From contig CADAUV010000004.1 in the NCBI GenBank assembly GCA_902791235.1, forward strand, positions 5,082 to 63,981: a stretch of DNA of 58,900 bases. Direction: 5' to 3'. The notes below the pieces were generated by a model. The model was not told the DNA's origin. It searched no databases and saw only the letters and a program-made list of their open reading frames with translations. This stretch comes from Oscillospiraceae bacterium. GTDB lineage: Bacteria > Bacillota > Clostridia > Oscillospirales > Acutalibacteraceae. The position numbers were made by a program, and so were the translations under genes. Positions 1-8,106 of the stretch are shown here, piece after piece (position 1 is the first letter of the stretch; every line of letters begins with the position of its first letter).

Positions 1-12
1 TAAAGGGATTAC

Positions 13-48
13 AAAACCGCCTGTATACTTGCGTATTCAGGCGGTTTT
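13..48. terminator. Hairpin terminator after the ABC exporter operon
   Basis: A 16-bp stem with one T-T mismatch (arms 13-28 and 33-48, loop TTGC) has A-rich and T-rich flanks on both sides. It can therefore stop transcripts from either strand. It lies about 75 bp past the stop codon of the leftward ABC exporter gene. Confidence 0.75.
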
Positions 49-124
49 TAATGTCTTTAGGGGCAAAAGGTCAAAGCCAAAACCTAACCTTCTTTGCGAC
101 GGGTGCCCCAAACCTCGGTGTGTT

Positions 125-1981
125 TTATGCAAGCTTGGCGGCGCCGGTATTAAGCTCATAATACCTTCCCTTCTGCTCCATAAGCTGGGCGTGGTCGCCG
201 CGCTCAATAATCTCGCCGTGCTCAAGCACCATAATTGCATTTGAATTGCGGACGGTTGAAAGTCTGTGCGCAATAACGAAAACCGTTCTGCCGACCATAA
301 GTCTGTCCATACCGTGCTCTATATGCATTTCCGTTCTCGTGTCGATTGACGAGGTAGCCTCGTCGAGAATCATTACGGGCGGATTTGCTACCGCCGCTCT
401 TGCGATTGCAAGAAGCTGACGCTGACCCTGCGAAAGATTTTCGCCGTCGCCCGTGATTTCGGTATTATAGCCGTCGGGCAGATGAGTTATGAAGGAATGT
501 GCGGAGGCAAGCTTCGCTGCGGCGATACACTCCTCGTCAGTCGCGTCAAGCCTGCCGTAGCGGATATTATCCATAACAGTACCCGTGAACATATGCGTAT
601 CCTGAAGCACCATTGCAAGCGACCTTCTCAGGTCGTCTTTTTTTATTCTCTTTATATCAATTCCGTCATAGGTGATGCTGCCCTGCTGTATGTCGTAAAA
701 GCGGTTAATAAGATTTGTAATCGTGGTCTTGCCCGCTCCCGTCGAGCCGACAAAGGCAATCTTCTGCCCCGGCTTAGCGTAAAGGCTGATGTTTTTAAGC
801 ACCTGCTTTTCAGGAACATAGCTGAAGTCGACATTTTCAAATACAACCTTGCCCTCAACCTTAATCTCCTTATCGCCGTCAACCCAGTACCACTGCTTAT
901 CGCCGTTCTCGCCGGCCTCCTCGCGAAGCGTTACCGTGCCTTCGTCAACCTCGCTCTCCATATCCATAATCTCAAACACACGCTCTGCGCCTGCGAGTGC
1001 GGAAAAGATGTTGTTCATCTGATTCATAATCTGATTAACAGGCTGTGTGAACTGGCGGAGATTTGTAAGGAAGGTGAAATACGCGCCGATGTCAAGCCCT
1101 CTTGTGAGTACAAGAATACCGCCGACAAGCGTAATCGTCGCATAGTTTGCGTTATTAATACCCATTGAGGTCGGGCCCATAATGCCCGAATAGAAATTCG
1201 CCTTTGTCGCATTTTGGCGGTAAATGTCATTCAGCGAGTCAAAGTCCTCCTTCGCAATCTCCTCGTGATTAAAGACCTTGACAACCTTCATTCCCTCAAT
1301 CGTTTCCTCGATATTGCCGTTCATTTCGCCGAGGGACTTCTGCTGCAGCTTATAATATTTCCTCGTCTTTTTTGCAATCTGTGTTGAATTAACAAGCATA
1401 ATAACAAGGAAAATACAGGCAACAAGGAAAAGCCGCCACTCAAGTATCAGCATTGCAATAACAATTCCGATGAAGGAGAAAACGGAGGACACGAGCTGCA
1501 CCACCGACTGCTCAAGCATCATCTGGATATTGTCCACATCGTTGGTAAAACGGCTCATAATCTCGCCGTGCGTCTGTGAATCAAAGTACCTCAGCGGAAG
1601 CGTCTGCATATGGTCAAACAAATCCTTACGAATAATATTTGTAGTGCTGTAAGAAAGCTTAACCATAATCTTTGCCTGAAGGAAGGTGAACACCGACGCG
1701 CCCACATAAAGCGAGGACACTATAATAAGGTTTTTAATAAGAAGCTTAACGCCGACGGTCCTGAAGGTGCCGTCCTGTATCGTCGTCGCGACATCGTTAA
1801 GAATGGGTCTGAGCCAGTAGGAAGCGCCTACCGAACAAACCGTAGTCATTATGAGTGAAACAAACACAATCGCCAGAAGCGCCTTGCGCCTGCCGAAATA
1901 ACTTATAATCCTGAAAAAAGTCTTGCCCGCATTCTTGGGCTTGACAACCCCGGGATTTCTTCCGCCCATTGGTCCTGGCAT
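125..1981 (-). CDS. ABC exporter subunit with canonical Walker B (TM288/BmrD-like)
   Basis: A 618-residue ABC half-transporter with a six-helix membrane domain (about residues 25-330) fused to an ATPase domain. Visible motifs are Walker A GSTGAGKT (Lys418), signature LSQGQ (516-520, departing from the usual LSGGQ) and Walker B LDEATS with the catalytic Glu. The partner encoded just upstream has the opposite pattern, so the pair should form a heterodimeric multidrug or lipid-type exporter with one consensus and one degenerate ATP site, as in Thermotoga TM287/288 and Bacillus BmrCD. Its ATG overlaps the stop region of the upstream gene by one base, so the two are translationally coupled in a marR-ABC-ABC operon. 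The substrate cannot be read from sequence. Confidence 0.93.
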   Translation of the reverse strand: MPGPMGGRNPGVVKPKNAGKTFFRIISYFGRRKALLAIVFVSLIMTTVCSVGASYWLRPILNDVATTIQDGTFRTVGVKLLIKNLIIVSSLYVGASVFTFLQAKIMVKLSYSTTNIIRKDLFDHMQTLPLRYFDSQTHGEIMSRFTNDVDNIQMMLEQSVVQLVSSVFSFIGIVIAMLILEWRLFLVACIFLVIMLVNSTQIAKKTRKYYKLQQKSLGEMNGNIEETIEGMKVVKVFNHEEIAKEDFDSLNDIYRQNATKANFYSGIMGPTSMGINNANYATITLVGGILVLTRGLDIGAYFTFLTNLRQFTQPVNQIMNQMNNIFSALAGAERVFEIMDMESEVDEGTVTLREEAGENGDKQWYWVDGDKEIKVEGKVVFENVDFSYVPEKQVLKNISLYAKPGQKIAFVGSTGAGKTTITNLINRFYDIQQGSITYDGIDIKRIKKDDLRRSLAMVLQDTHMFTGTVMDNIRYGRLDATDEECIAAAKLASAHSFITHLPDGYNTEITGDGENLSQGQRQLLAIARAAVANPPVMILDEATSSIDTRTEMHIEHGMDRLMVGRTVFVIAHRLSTVRNSNAIMVLEHGEIIERGDHAQLMEQKGRYYELNTGAAKLA

Positions 1982-3708
1982 TATTCAAGCACCCCCTTCT
2001 GCTGAGTCTGGTATATTTCCTGATAAATCTCATTGCTTTCAAGAAGCTCCTCGTGAGTGCCTGAGCCCTTGAGCTCGCCCTCATCAAGAACAAGGATTTT
2101 GTCAGCGTCCTGTACCGAGGAAATACGCTGTGCAATTATAAACACGGTCGTATCCTGAAGCGCGGTATAAAAGCTCTCGCGGATTTTAGCCTCCGTAGCC
2201 GTATCGACTGCGCTTGTCGAGTCGTCAAGAATAAGGATTTTCGGCTTTTTGAGCATTGCCCTCGCAATACAAAGCCTCTGCTTCTGTCCGCCCGAAAGAT
2301 TAAGTCCGCCCTGCGATAAATCCGTTTTATAGCCGTCGGGCTGGCGCAAAATAAAGTCGTGCGCCTGCGCCCATTTGCAGGCGTTTTCAACCTCCTCGTC
2401 AGTTGCGTCGGGCTTACCCCAGCGGATGTTATTTTCAATCGTGCCCGAGAAAAGAACATTTTTCTGCAGTACCACGCCGATAAGCTCACGAAGCGAGGCA
2501 AGGTCGTATTCCCTTACATCAACGCCGTCGATAAGCACCTCGCCGCCGACTACATCATAAAGCCTCGGCAGAAGGTTTACAAGGCTTGACTTGCCGCAGC
2601 CCGTCGAGCCGATTATGCCGATAACCGAGCCTGCAGGCGCCTTAAAGGAAATATCGTTAAGCACCGTATCGCCCTCGTGATAACCGAAGGTAACATTCCT
2701 GTATTCAACCTCGCCCTTCGGATTTTCAGGCACAAAGGCGTTATCGGGATTAACTATATCAATCTCTGTGTCAAGCACCTCAACAACACGGTCGCCGCAA
2801 ACCTTCGCCCTTGCAAGCATAATGAAAAGCATTGAAACCATCATTATATTCATAAGCACCTGCATAATGTAGGACGCAAGAACGGAAATCTCGCCGACAT
2901 CCATAACGCCGTTGTATGCGTCGTTAGCGCCCCTGTAATAAATGTAGACGATAACGACATTCATCATAAGCATAAGCATCGGCATTACGGATACTATAAT
3001 TCCTGCCGCCTTCGCGCCCTGCGCCGCAAGGTCGTTTGAAGCGGTATGGAATTTCTTTTTCTCCCTGTCCTCACGGACAAACGCCTTAACAACACGGATG
3101 CCGATAAGGTTTTCCTGTACAACCCTGTTTACATTGTCAATGCGCTTCTGCATTTTCCTGAAAAGCGGAAAACCGTATTTAAGCACGATTGCAACAACTG
3201 CGAATATAATAGGTAATAATATAACAAGTATTAAAGAGAGCCTGTGGTTGATACGAAATGCAAGCACCGCCGCAACAAGCATAAGCGCAGGAGCCCTGAA
3301 AAACATACGAAGCCCCATCATCAGCGTGTTCTGAAGCGTGGTAATATCATTCGTCATCCTCGTTGTGAGCGAGGAGGTTGAAAAGGAGTCAATGTTTTTA
3401 AAGGAAAATTCACTGACCTTTCCGTAAACATCCTTCCTCAGCCTGTAAGAAAATCTCTGGCTCGCAACGGAGCTTGCCTTCATCGTCGCAAGTCCGCCCG
3501 AAAGTCCTATAAGCGCAAGCACAAACATACCGACGCCGTATTTTATTACGCCCGAGCTCTGCGCTGCGCCCGTGCTTACATTGTTGTAAACCATATTCGC
3601 AAGGCTCGGAAGCGACAGCTCGCAAAGCGCCTCAATAATCATACCTGCTGCGCTGATTATGCAAAGATGCCACAACCCTTTTAAATACTTTGCAAGCTTC
3701 TTAATCAT
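1981..3708 (-). CDS. ABC exporter subunit with degenerate Walker B (TM287/BmrC-like)
   Basis: A 575-residue half-transporter: six membrane helices (about 15-290), then an ATPase domain with Walker A GSTGCGKS (Lys373), canonical signature LSGGQKQR and Walker B ILILDDSTSAVD. Asp496 stands where the catalytic Glu is normally found. This is the hallmark of the regulatory subunit in heterodimeric type IV exporters, and it complements the LSQGQ signature of the next gene. The start overlaps the marR end by 8 bp, so the genes are co-transcribed. It is expected in the cytoplasmic membrane; substrate unknown. Confidence 0.93.
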   Translation of the reverse strand: MIKKLAKYLKGLWHLCIISAAGMIIEALCELSLPSLANMVYNNVSTGAAQSSGVIKYGVGMFVLALIGLSGGLATMKASSVASQRFSYRLRKDVYGKVSEFSFKNIDSFSTSSLTTRMTNDITTLQNTLMMGLRMFFRAPALMLVAAVLAFRINHRLSLILVILLPIIFAVVAIVLKYGFPLFRKMQKRIDNVNRVVQENLIGIRVVKAFVREDREKKKFHTASNDLAAQGAKAAGIIVSVMPMLMLMMNVVIVYIYYRGANDAYNGVMDVGEISVLASYIMQVLMNIMMVSMLFIMLARAKVCGDRVVEVLDTEIDIVNPDNAFVPENPKGEVEYRNVTFGYHEGDTVLNDISFKAPAGSVIGIIGSTGCGKSSLVNLLPRLYDVVGGEVLIDGVDVREYDLASLRELIGVVLQKNVLFSGTIENNIRWGKPDATDEEVENACKWAQAHDFILRQPDGYKTDLSQGGLNLSGGQKQRLCIARAMLKKPKILILDDSTSAVDTATEAKIRESFYTALQDTTVFIIAQRISSVQDADKILVLDEGELKGSGTHEELLESNEIYQEIYQTQQKGVLE

Positions 3709-4168
3709 CAGGACATTCCTCCTTTGCCATATTTTCTATAACTCTGTCGAGTAAATCAGACAGCTTTAAAATCTCTTCCCCGGAAAGCCCCTTTACAAGC
3801 GCGCTCTCCTGCAAATCCATCTTATCCCTGATGTTCTGCGTTACGGCGCTGCCCTTATCGGTCAGATAAAGCCTCTTCGTGCGCGCGTCCTTTTCATCGG
3901 GTCTTTTCTCGATAAATCCCGATTTTTCCATACGCTTTACGCTGACGGATACCGTAGCAGCCGTAATATTAAGGCTCTTAGCAAGCTCGCTCAGAGTCAT
4001 ACCGGGATTACATTTCAGCGTTATAATTATATGATGCTGACCCGAAAACAAACCCTCCTCGCACGCAACCTCGTTAAAGCGTTTTTTAAGAAGTCTGCCT
4101 GCGGCATTCAGCCTCGGGCCGATAACGCCCCGTTCGGGACGGCGGTGTTCACATATTTTAACGGACAT
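3701..4168 (-). CDS. MarR family transcriptional regulator
   Basis: A 155-residue winged-helix protein of normal MarR size. The central helix-turn-helix and wing are visible as residues around TLSELAKSLNITAATVSVSVKRMEKSGFI, shown here only to locate them by their key positions Leu-Ser-Glu-Leu and Val-Ser-Val-Lys-Arg-Met, followed by the charged wing KRPDEKDAR. It is the first gene of the operon with the two ABC subunits, and its promoter carries two palindromic operators at 4192-4218. Autorepression relieved by a ligand of the exporter is the expected control. The ATG at 4168 has a good ribosome site (GAGGTGGG). The ligand is unknown. Confidence 0.92.
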   Translation of the reverse strand: MSVKICEHRRPERGVIGPRLNAAGRLLKKRFNEVACEEGLFSGQHHIIITLKCNPGMTLSELAKSLNITAATVSVSVKRMEKSGFIEKRPDEKDARTKRLYLTDKGSAVTQNIRDKMDLQESALVKGLSGEEILKLSDLLDRVIENMAKEECPDD

Positions 4169-4191
4169 AAACCCACCTCTCGGATTATTAA

Positions 4192-4218
4192 TTAGTCGGC
4201 TAATCTTTAGTCGGCTAA
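4192..4218. promoter_or_regulatory. Two tandem MarR operator palindromes
   Basis: TTAGTCGGCTAA occurs at 4192-4203 and again at 4207-4218, 15 bp apart. Each copy is an imperfect palindrome (its reverse complement is TTAGCCGACTAA). They lie directly downstream of the marR -10 box at the expected start of transcription, where a bound dimer would block the operon. Confidence 0.75.
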
Positions 4219-4221
4219 TTT

Positions 4222-4249
4222 ATTTTAGCACCTTTTTTATATTTGTCAA
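4222..4249 (-). promoter_or_regulatory. Promoter of the marR-ABC operon
   Basis: Reading leftward: TTGACA (4244-4249), a 16-bp spacer, then TAAAAT (4222-4227). The MarR palindromes follow immediately. Confidence 0.7.
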
Positions 4250-4257
4250 TATTTTTG

Positions 4258-4286
4258 TTGAACATTTAAAAATATTGTGGTAAAAT
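4258..4286 (+). promoter_or_regulatory. Promoter of rsmA
   Basis: TTGAAC (4258-4263), a 17-bp spacer and TAAAAT (4281-4286) lie 28 bp before the rsmA start. It is divergent from the marR promoter, with the two -35 boxes only about 8 bp apart, so MarR binding could in principle touch both. Confidence 0.6.
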
Positions 4287-4313
4287 AACGGAAAATTAAC
4301 GCAGGAGAGCGCT

Positions 4314-5162
4314 ATGGATTTATGCGATATTCAGACAATTAAAAAGGTTATGTCGCGCCACGGCTTCACCTTTTCAAAGGCACTCGGGCAAAATTTCCTT
4401 GTAAACCCCGAGGTCTGTCCCGCAATGGCGGAAAGCCTTAACGCAGACGGGAAAACGGGTGTGCTTGAAATCGGCGCAGGCGTGGGCGTTCTGACAAAGG
4501 AGCTTGCAAGAGTTGCAGGTAAGGTGGTCTGCGTCGAGCTTGACAAAAGACTTTTCCCCGTGCTTGACGAAACGCTTGACGGCTTTGACAATATCGAGCT
4601 TGTAAACGAGGACATAATGAAGGTGGACTTAAACGCCTTTTTAAGCGAGCATTTCGGCGGCTGTGAAAGACTTATGGTCTGTGCAAATCTGCCGTACTAT
4701 ATCACCTCGCCGATAATTATGCTCCTGCTCGAAAGCCGCGCGCCGCTTGAAAAAATTGTCGTTATGGTACAGCGCGAGGCAGGACAGAGGCTCTGCGCTC
4801 AGGTCGGCTCAAGGCAGGCGGGCGCGGTAACCGTTGCGGTAAACTATTACGCTGACAGCGAAATACTTTTCGAGGTAGGCCGCGAAAGCTTCGTGCCGAG
4901 CCCAAAGGTTGACAGCGTTGTAATAAGTCTTACCCCTCACGGCAAGCCGAAATACGAGTTAAAGGACGAAAGGCGCTTCTTTACAATTGTTAAAGCGGCG
5001 TTCTCACAGCGCAGGAAAACCGCGCTCAACTCGATTTCAAACACGCTCGGCATTTCAAAGGACGCTGTCGGCGAGGTGTTCGACGGACTTTCGCTTGACA
5101 GAAACCTGCGTGCAGAAAAGCTCACAATGGAGGAGCTTATTAATATTTCCGAAAGGCTTTGA
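4314..5162 (+). CDS. rsmA: 16S rRNA dimethyladenosine transferase RsmA (KsgA)
   Basis: A 282-residue S-adenosylmethionine methyltransferase that dimethylates two adjacent adenines near the 3' end of 16S rRNA during 30S maturation. Visible are the N-terminal signature SKALGQNFLVN, the SAM-binding loop LEIGAGVGVLT (about 48-58), the acidic VELDKRL, and the catalytic NLPYYITSP (about 124-132) of adenine N6 methylases. Length matches the family. The ATG at 4314 follows GCAGGAGAGC. The next gene begins 2 bp after the stop. Confidence 0.96.
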   Translation: MDLCDIQTIKKVMSRHGFTFSKALGQNFLVNPEVCPAMAESLNADGKTGVLEIGAGVGVLTKELARVAGKVVCVELDKRLFPVLDETLDGFDNIELVNEDIMKVDLNAFLSEHFGGCERLMVCANLPYYITSPIIMLLLESRAPLEKIVVMVQREAGQRLCAQVGSRQAGAVTVAVNYYADSEILFEVGRESFVPSPKVDSVVISLTPHGKPKYELKDERRFFTIVKAAFSQRRKTALNSISNTLGISKDAVGEVFDGLSLDRNLRAEKLTMEELINISERL

Positions 5163-5164
5163 TT

Positions 5165-6550
5165 ATGAAAGATAACACAAAGGTATTTGCCGACTACACG
5201 GTACCCAAAGCCGTTATGACAATGGCTGTTCCGAGTATGCTCGGTATGCTTATAAACATTATATATAACCTCGCTGACACCTTCTTTGTGGGTCAGACGG
5301 GCGACAGTAATCAGGTTGCGGCGGTAAGCGTATCAATGCCCGTATTCCTGTTTGCACTCGCGCTCGGCAACCTCTTCGGCGTCGGCGGATGTGCGTTTGT
5401 CAGCCGTTCTCTCGGCGAGGGCAGGCGCGACAGGGTAAAGCAGATAAGCTCGTTTTGCATTTATACGGCGATTATAACGGGCGTGCTTATAGGAATTCTT
5501 TTTTATGCGTTCAGACGACCCGTGCTGTACGCTGTCGGCGCAAGCGACAACACCATAGATTTTGCCTGCGACTATCTGAAATGGATTGCTCTCGGCGCTC
5601 CCTTTATTGTTGTTGCGATTACCGCAGGTAATCTCGTAAGAGGCGAAGGCTCCGCCAAGGATTCAATGCTCGGTATGGTTATCGGACAGCTTGTAAACAT
5701 CGTGCTTGACCCGATTTTCATACTTAACAGCGGCGATAACCTTTTCGGCTTCACGCTTCCGCTCGGTCTCGGTCTGGGCGTAGCAGGCGCCGCTATTGCA
5801 ACAGTGCTGGGCAATATCGTTTCCGTGCTTTACTTCCTTGTTTATTTCCTCAGGGGCAAGAGTATTCTCAGCATCACGCCTAAGAGATACACGGTTAAAA
5901 ACGGAATTGCTTCAGGCGTTATCAGCGTAGGGCTTCCTGCGGCGCTCAATAATCTTCTGATGAGCGTATCAAATATTGTAATCAATATCGTACTGTCGGG
6001 CTACGGAGATGTGCCCGTCGCAGCAATGGGAATTGCAATGAAAGCAAATATGCTTGTAATGATGCTCCAGCTCGGACTTGCTCAGGGCGTTCAGCCGATA
6101 GTCGGCTACTGTTACGGCGCAAAGCTCTACGACAGGATGAAAAAGGTCCTGCGTTTCAGCATTATGTGCAATGTACTCATCGGTACGGTAATGACCGTCT
6201 TTTATATCGCGTTCAAGCAGAGCGTTATCGAGGTGTTCATAAACGACCCGTCGGTAATAGAAACGGGCGTAAAAATGCTTATTGCGCTTATGTCCCCCGG
6301 TCCGATTATCGGTATTATGTTCCTTCTCAATTTTTCATTTCAGGGAATGGGCATGGGCAAACAGAGCCTTATCCTCTCAGTCGGCAGACAGGGACTTGTT
6401 TATGTTCCTCTTCTTTTCATACTCAACAGAGTTATCGGGCTTGAGGGCGCAATCTGGGCGCAGCCCATCGCCGACTTCGTCTGCATATTTATGGCGGCGG
6501 CAATGTGGCTTTTGGTAACAAAGAAAATGAAAAACAATAAAGCTGTATAA
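5165..6550 (+). CDS. MATE family multidrug/cation efflux transporter
   Basis: A 461-residue membrane protein with about 12 hydrophobic helices in two homologous halves, as in MATE (MepA/NorM-type) antiporters that export cationic drugs by Na+ or H+ exchange. Family-like sequences include VPSMLGMLINIIYNLADTFF near the N terminus and the matching start of the second half near VGLPAALNNLLMSVSNIVIN. The ATG at 5165 is preferred over an in-frame TTG at 5159 that overlaps the rsmA stop; AAAGG precedes it. Co-transcription with rsmA is likely because there is no gap. Confidence 0.92.
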   Translation: MKDNTKVFADYTVPKAVMTMAVPSMLGMLINIIYNLADTFFVGQTGDSNQVAAVSVSMPVFLFALALGNLFGVGGCAFVSRSLGEGRRDRVKQISSFCIYTAIITGVLIGILFYAFRRPVLYAVGASDNTIDFACDYLKWIALGAPFIVVAITAGNLVRGEGSAKDSMLGMVIGQLVNIVLDPIFILNSGDNLFGFTLPLGLGLGVAGAAIATVLGNIVSVLYFLVYFLRGKSILSITPKRYTVKNGIASGVISVGLPAALNNLLMSVSNIVINIVLSGYGDVPVAAMGIAMKANMLVMMLQLGLAQGVQPIVGYCYGAKLYDRMKKVLRFSIMCNVLIGTVMTVFYIAFKQSVIEVFINDPSVIETGVKMLIALMSPGPIIGIMFLLNFSFQGMGMGKQSLILSVGRQGLVYVPLLFILNRVIGLEGAIWAQPIADFVCIFMAAAMWLLVTKKMKNNKAV

Positions 6551-6607
6551 TAACGGCTTTCCGTGGAACCCGATTATTCATTATTAATTTTTCATTTATA
6601 AATAAAG

Positions 6608-6640
6608 AAAGGACCTTTCGTGTATCACGAAAGGTCCTTT
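6608..6640. terminator. Bidirectional terminator overlapping a gene end
   Basis: A perfect 15-bp inverted repeat (arms 6608-6622 and 6626-6640, loop TAT). The right arm encodes the last residues (KDLS) and touches the stop codon of the leftward histidine phosphatase gene. It also terminates the rightward MATE transcript. Confidence 0.85.
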
Positions 6641-7254
6641 ATGCTGACAGGCGCTGTGTCCGCCACCTCAATCTTATTTGCCTGCATCCACAGCGAAGGC
6701 GTAACGCGCATTTTATAACCGTAGCCTGCGTCCATCTGCCAGTGCGCCATCGGCGCTTCGGGCAGTCCGTAGCAGGAAAGGATTGTCATAAGCACGCCTG
6801 CGTGTCCGACAATCGCAATCGTCTGCGTCCCCGACTTTATACAGCCGTTTACCACCTTTTCAAAAGCGGCGCAGATACGCTCTGCAAACTCGGCGTTGCT
6901 CTCGCCGAAGGGCGTTTTCGCATTTATGTCGCCGCGAAGCCACTCCTTAAACTCGTCGTTATCTTTAAGGTCGTCGGCGGTCAGACCCTCAAATTCACCG
7001 AAATTGTACTCGATAAAATCATCAATTACAATCGGGTTACAATCGGGGTACATAATCTTTGCCGAATCAACACACCTCTTGAGTGGCGAGGAAAACACAG
7101 CCTCCACCTCAGGATAATGCTCGTGAGCCTTTATTCGTCTAAGCTCGGATATACTATCTGTTGTGAGCGGCAGGTCCGTATGCCCAATATACTGTGCGTT
7201 TAAGTTTCCCTTCGTCAGTCCGTGTCGAAAAAGATAAATCGTAAAGGTTTTCAT
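6625..7254 (-). CDS. Histidine phosphatase family protein (phosphoglycerate-mutase-like)
   Basis: A 209-residue member of the histidine phosphatase superfamily. The catalytic LFRHGLTKGN motif places the phosphorylated His at residue 11. The supporting Arg/Glu and second His are visible in FSSPLKRC and IVGHAGVL. Relatives include cobalamin-pathway CobC and broad phosphatases; nothing here (no cobalamin genes nearby) picks a substrate. The last codons lie inside the terminator at 6608-6640. It is a single gene on its own transcript. Confidence 0.85.
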   Translation of the reverse strand: MKTFTIYLFRHGLTKGNLNAQYIGHTDLPLTTDSISELRRIKAHEHYPEVEAVFSSPLKRCVDSAKIMYPDCNPIVIDDFIEYNFGEFEGLTADDLKDNDEFKEWLRGDINAKTPFGESNAEFAERICAAFEKVVNGCIKSGTQTIAIVGHAGVLMTILSCYGLPEAPMAHWQMDAGYGYKMRVTPSLWMQANKIEVADTAPVSIKDLS

Positions 7255-7313
7255 TCAAAAAAGCTCCTTTTTAAGCCAAATATTACAAAAAAATAACAAA
7301 TTCTTTTTACTTC

Positions 7314-7352
7314 TTTACAAATAGTAATATCACGACTATAATACTATTTGTA
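7314..7352 (+). promoter_or_regulatory. Promoter and candidate operator of the XRE regulator
   Basis: TTTACA (7314-7319), a 17-bp spacer and TATAAT (7337-7342). An exact 11-bp inverted repeat, TACAAATAGTA (7316-7326) and TACTATTTGTA (7342-7352), sits on the -35 box and just past the -10 box. That is a suitable place for the regulator to repress itself. Confidence 0.6.
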
Positions 7353-7357
7353 TTAAC

Positions 7358-7377
7358 GAGGGGCAATTACGCCCCTC
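7358..7377 (+). other. Leader hairpin before the XRE gene
   Basis: A perfect 7-bp stem (GAGGGGC / GCCCCTC, loop AATTAC) lies in the untranslated leader, just after the predicted transcription start. It is not followed by a T tract, so it looks more like a stabilising leader structure than a terminator. Confidence 0.5.
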
Positions 7378-7435
7378 TCTTTCACGCTAAAAACACTTTT
7401 TGTTTCAAAATACACTCGGAAATCAGGTGCAAATC

Positions 7436-8068
7436 ATGGCAGGCAAAGCCGATAAAAAAGATAAAGAAAAACTATCAAAATTCCCGGAAATACTCTGCGC
7501 GCTCCGTAAGGAGAGGGGCATAAGCCAGAAGAGAGCCGCTCAGGACCTCGGCATAAGTCAGGCGCTTCTGAGCCATTATGAGAAGGGCATTCGTGAATGT
7601 GGCCTTGACTTTGTAATCCGCTGCAGTGAATACTACGGCGTTACCGCGGACTACCTTCTCGGAATAAGCGATAACCGCACGGGCTTTGACGCAAGCTCCT
7701 TCACAAACGACGCAACCGGAGAGATGTCGCTTGCAACGCTTGCCGGCGCAACCCAGATGCTTATTGATATGATTGGCGCGTCAAAAAACGAATCCGCAAT
7801 CGGCTTCTGCTTCGATTACTATACCCTGAGCCTTTACAGAGGCGCGCTGACAATGGCGAAGGCAGGGATTCTCCCGACAGAGCTTTTCAAGCTCGACTTA
7901 AACCTCGGCAGAGAGCTTGCCTCGGCTGCCATTGCGGTCGAGGACGCGAAGTTCATCTTCGTCGAGGACAAGTCAAGAACGGGCGGAAACGAGATTACAA
8001 ACTCGGCGCTCAACACCCTGATTGAATCCGCGGAGAAAAAAATACTCAGCAGTTTCTACATTGAATAA
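7436..8068 (+). CDS. XRE-type helix-turn-helix regulator
   Basis: About 210 residues. An N-terminal Cro/C1-type HTH domain (about 18-75) shows the typical LRKERGISQKRAAQDLGIS, then LLSHYEKGIR and YYGVTADYLLG. The C-terminal 135 residues are helical and match no domain I recognise; they may sense a ligand or dimerise. The ATG at 7436 with upstream AGGTG is preferred over the TTG at 7400. The gene stands alone with its own promoter, a palindromic candidate operator and a downstream terminator. Targets beyond itself are unknown. Confidence 0.82.
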   Translation: MAGKADKKDKEKLSKFPEILCALRKERGISQKRAAQDLGISQALLSHYEKGIRECGLDFVIRCSEYYGVTADYLLGISDNRTGFDASSFTNDATGEMSLATLAGATQMLIDMIGASKNESAIGFCFDYYTLSLYRGALTMAKAGILPTELFKLDLNLGRELASAAIAVEDAKFIFVEDKSRTGGNEITNSALNTLIESAEKKILSSFYIE

Positions 8069-8076
8069 ATCACTTT

Positions 8077-8105
8077 AAGCGTTCCTTCGGGGACGCTTTT
8101 TTGTT
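8077..8105. terminator. Bidirectional terminator between the XRE gene and mtnN
   Basis: A 9-bp stem closed by a TTCG tetraloop (8086-8089) is followed by a T6 run on the plus strand. It lies between two converging genes and can serve both. Confidence 0.85.
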
Positions 8106-8106
8106 A

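Noticed and set aside
482-1168. Open frame on the plus strand, antisense to an ABC gene
   Set aside because: It lies fully inside the ABC exporter gene, has no ribosome site, and its translation has no family features. It is a shadow of a strongly biased coding strand.
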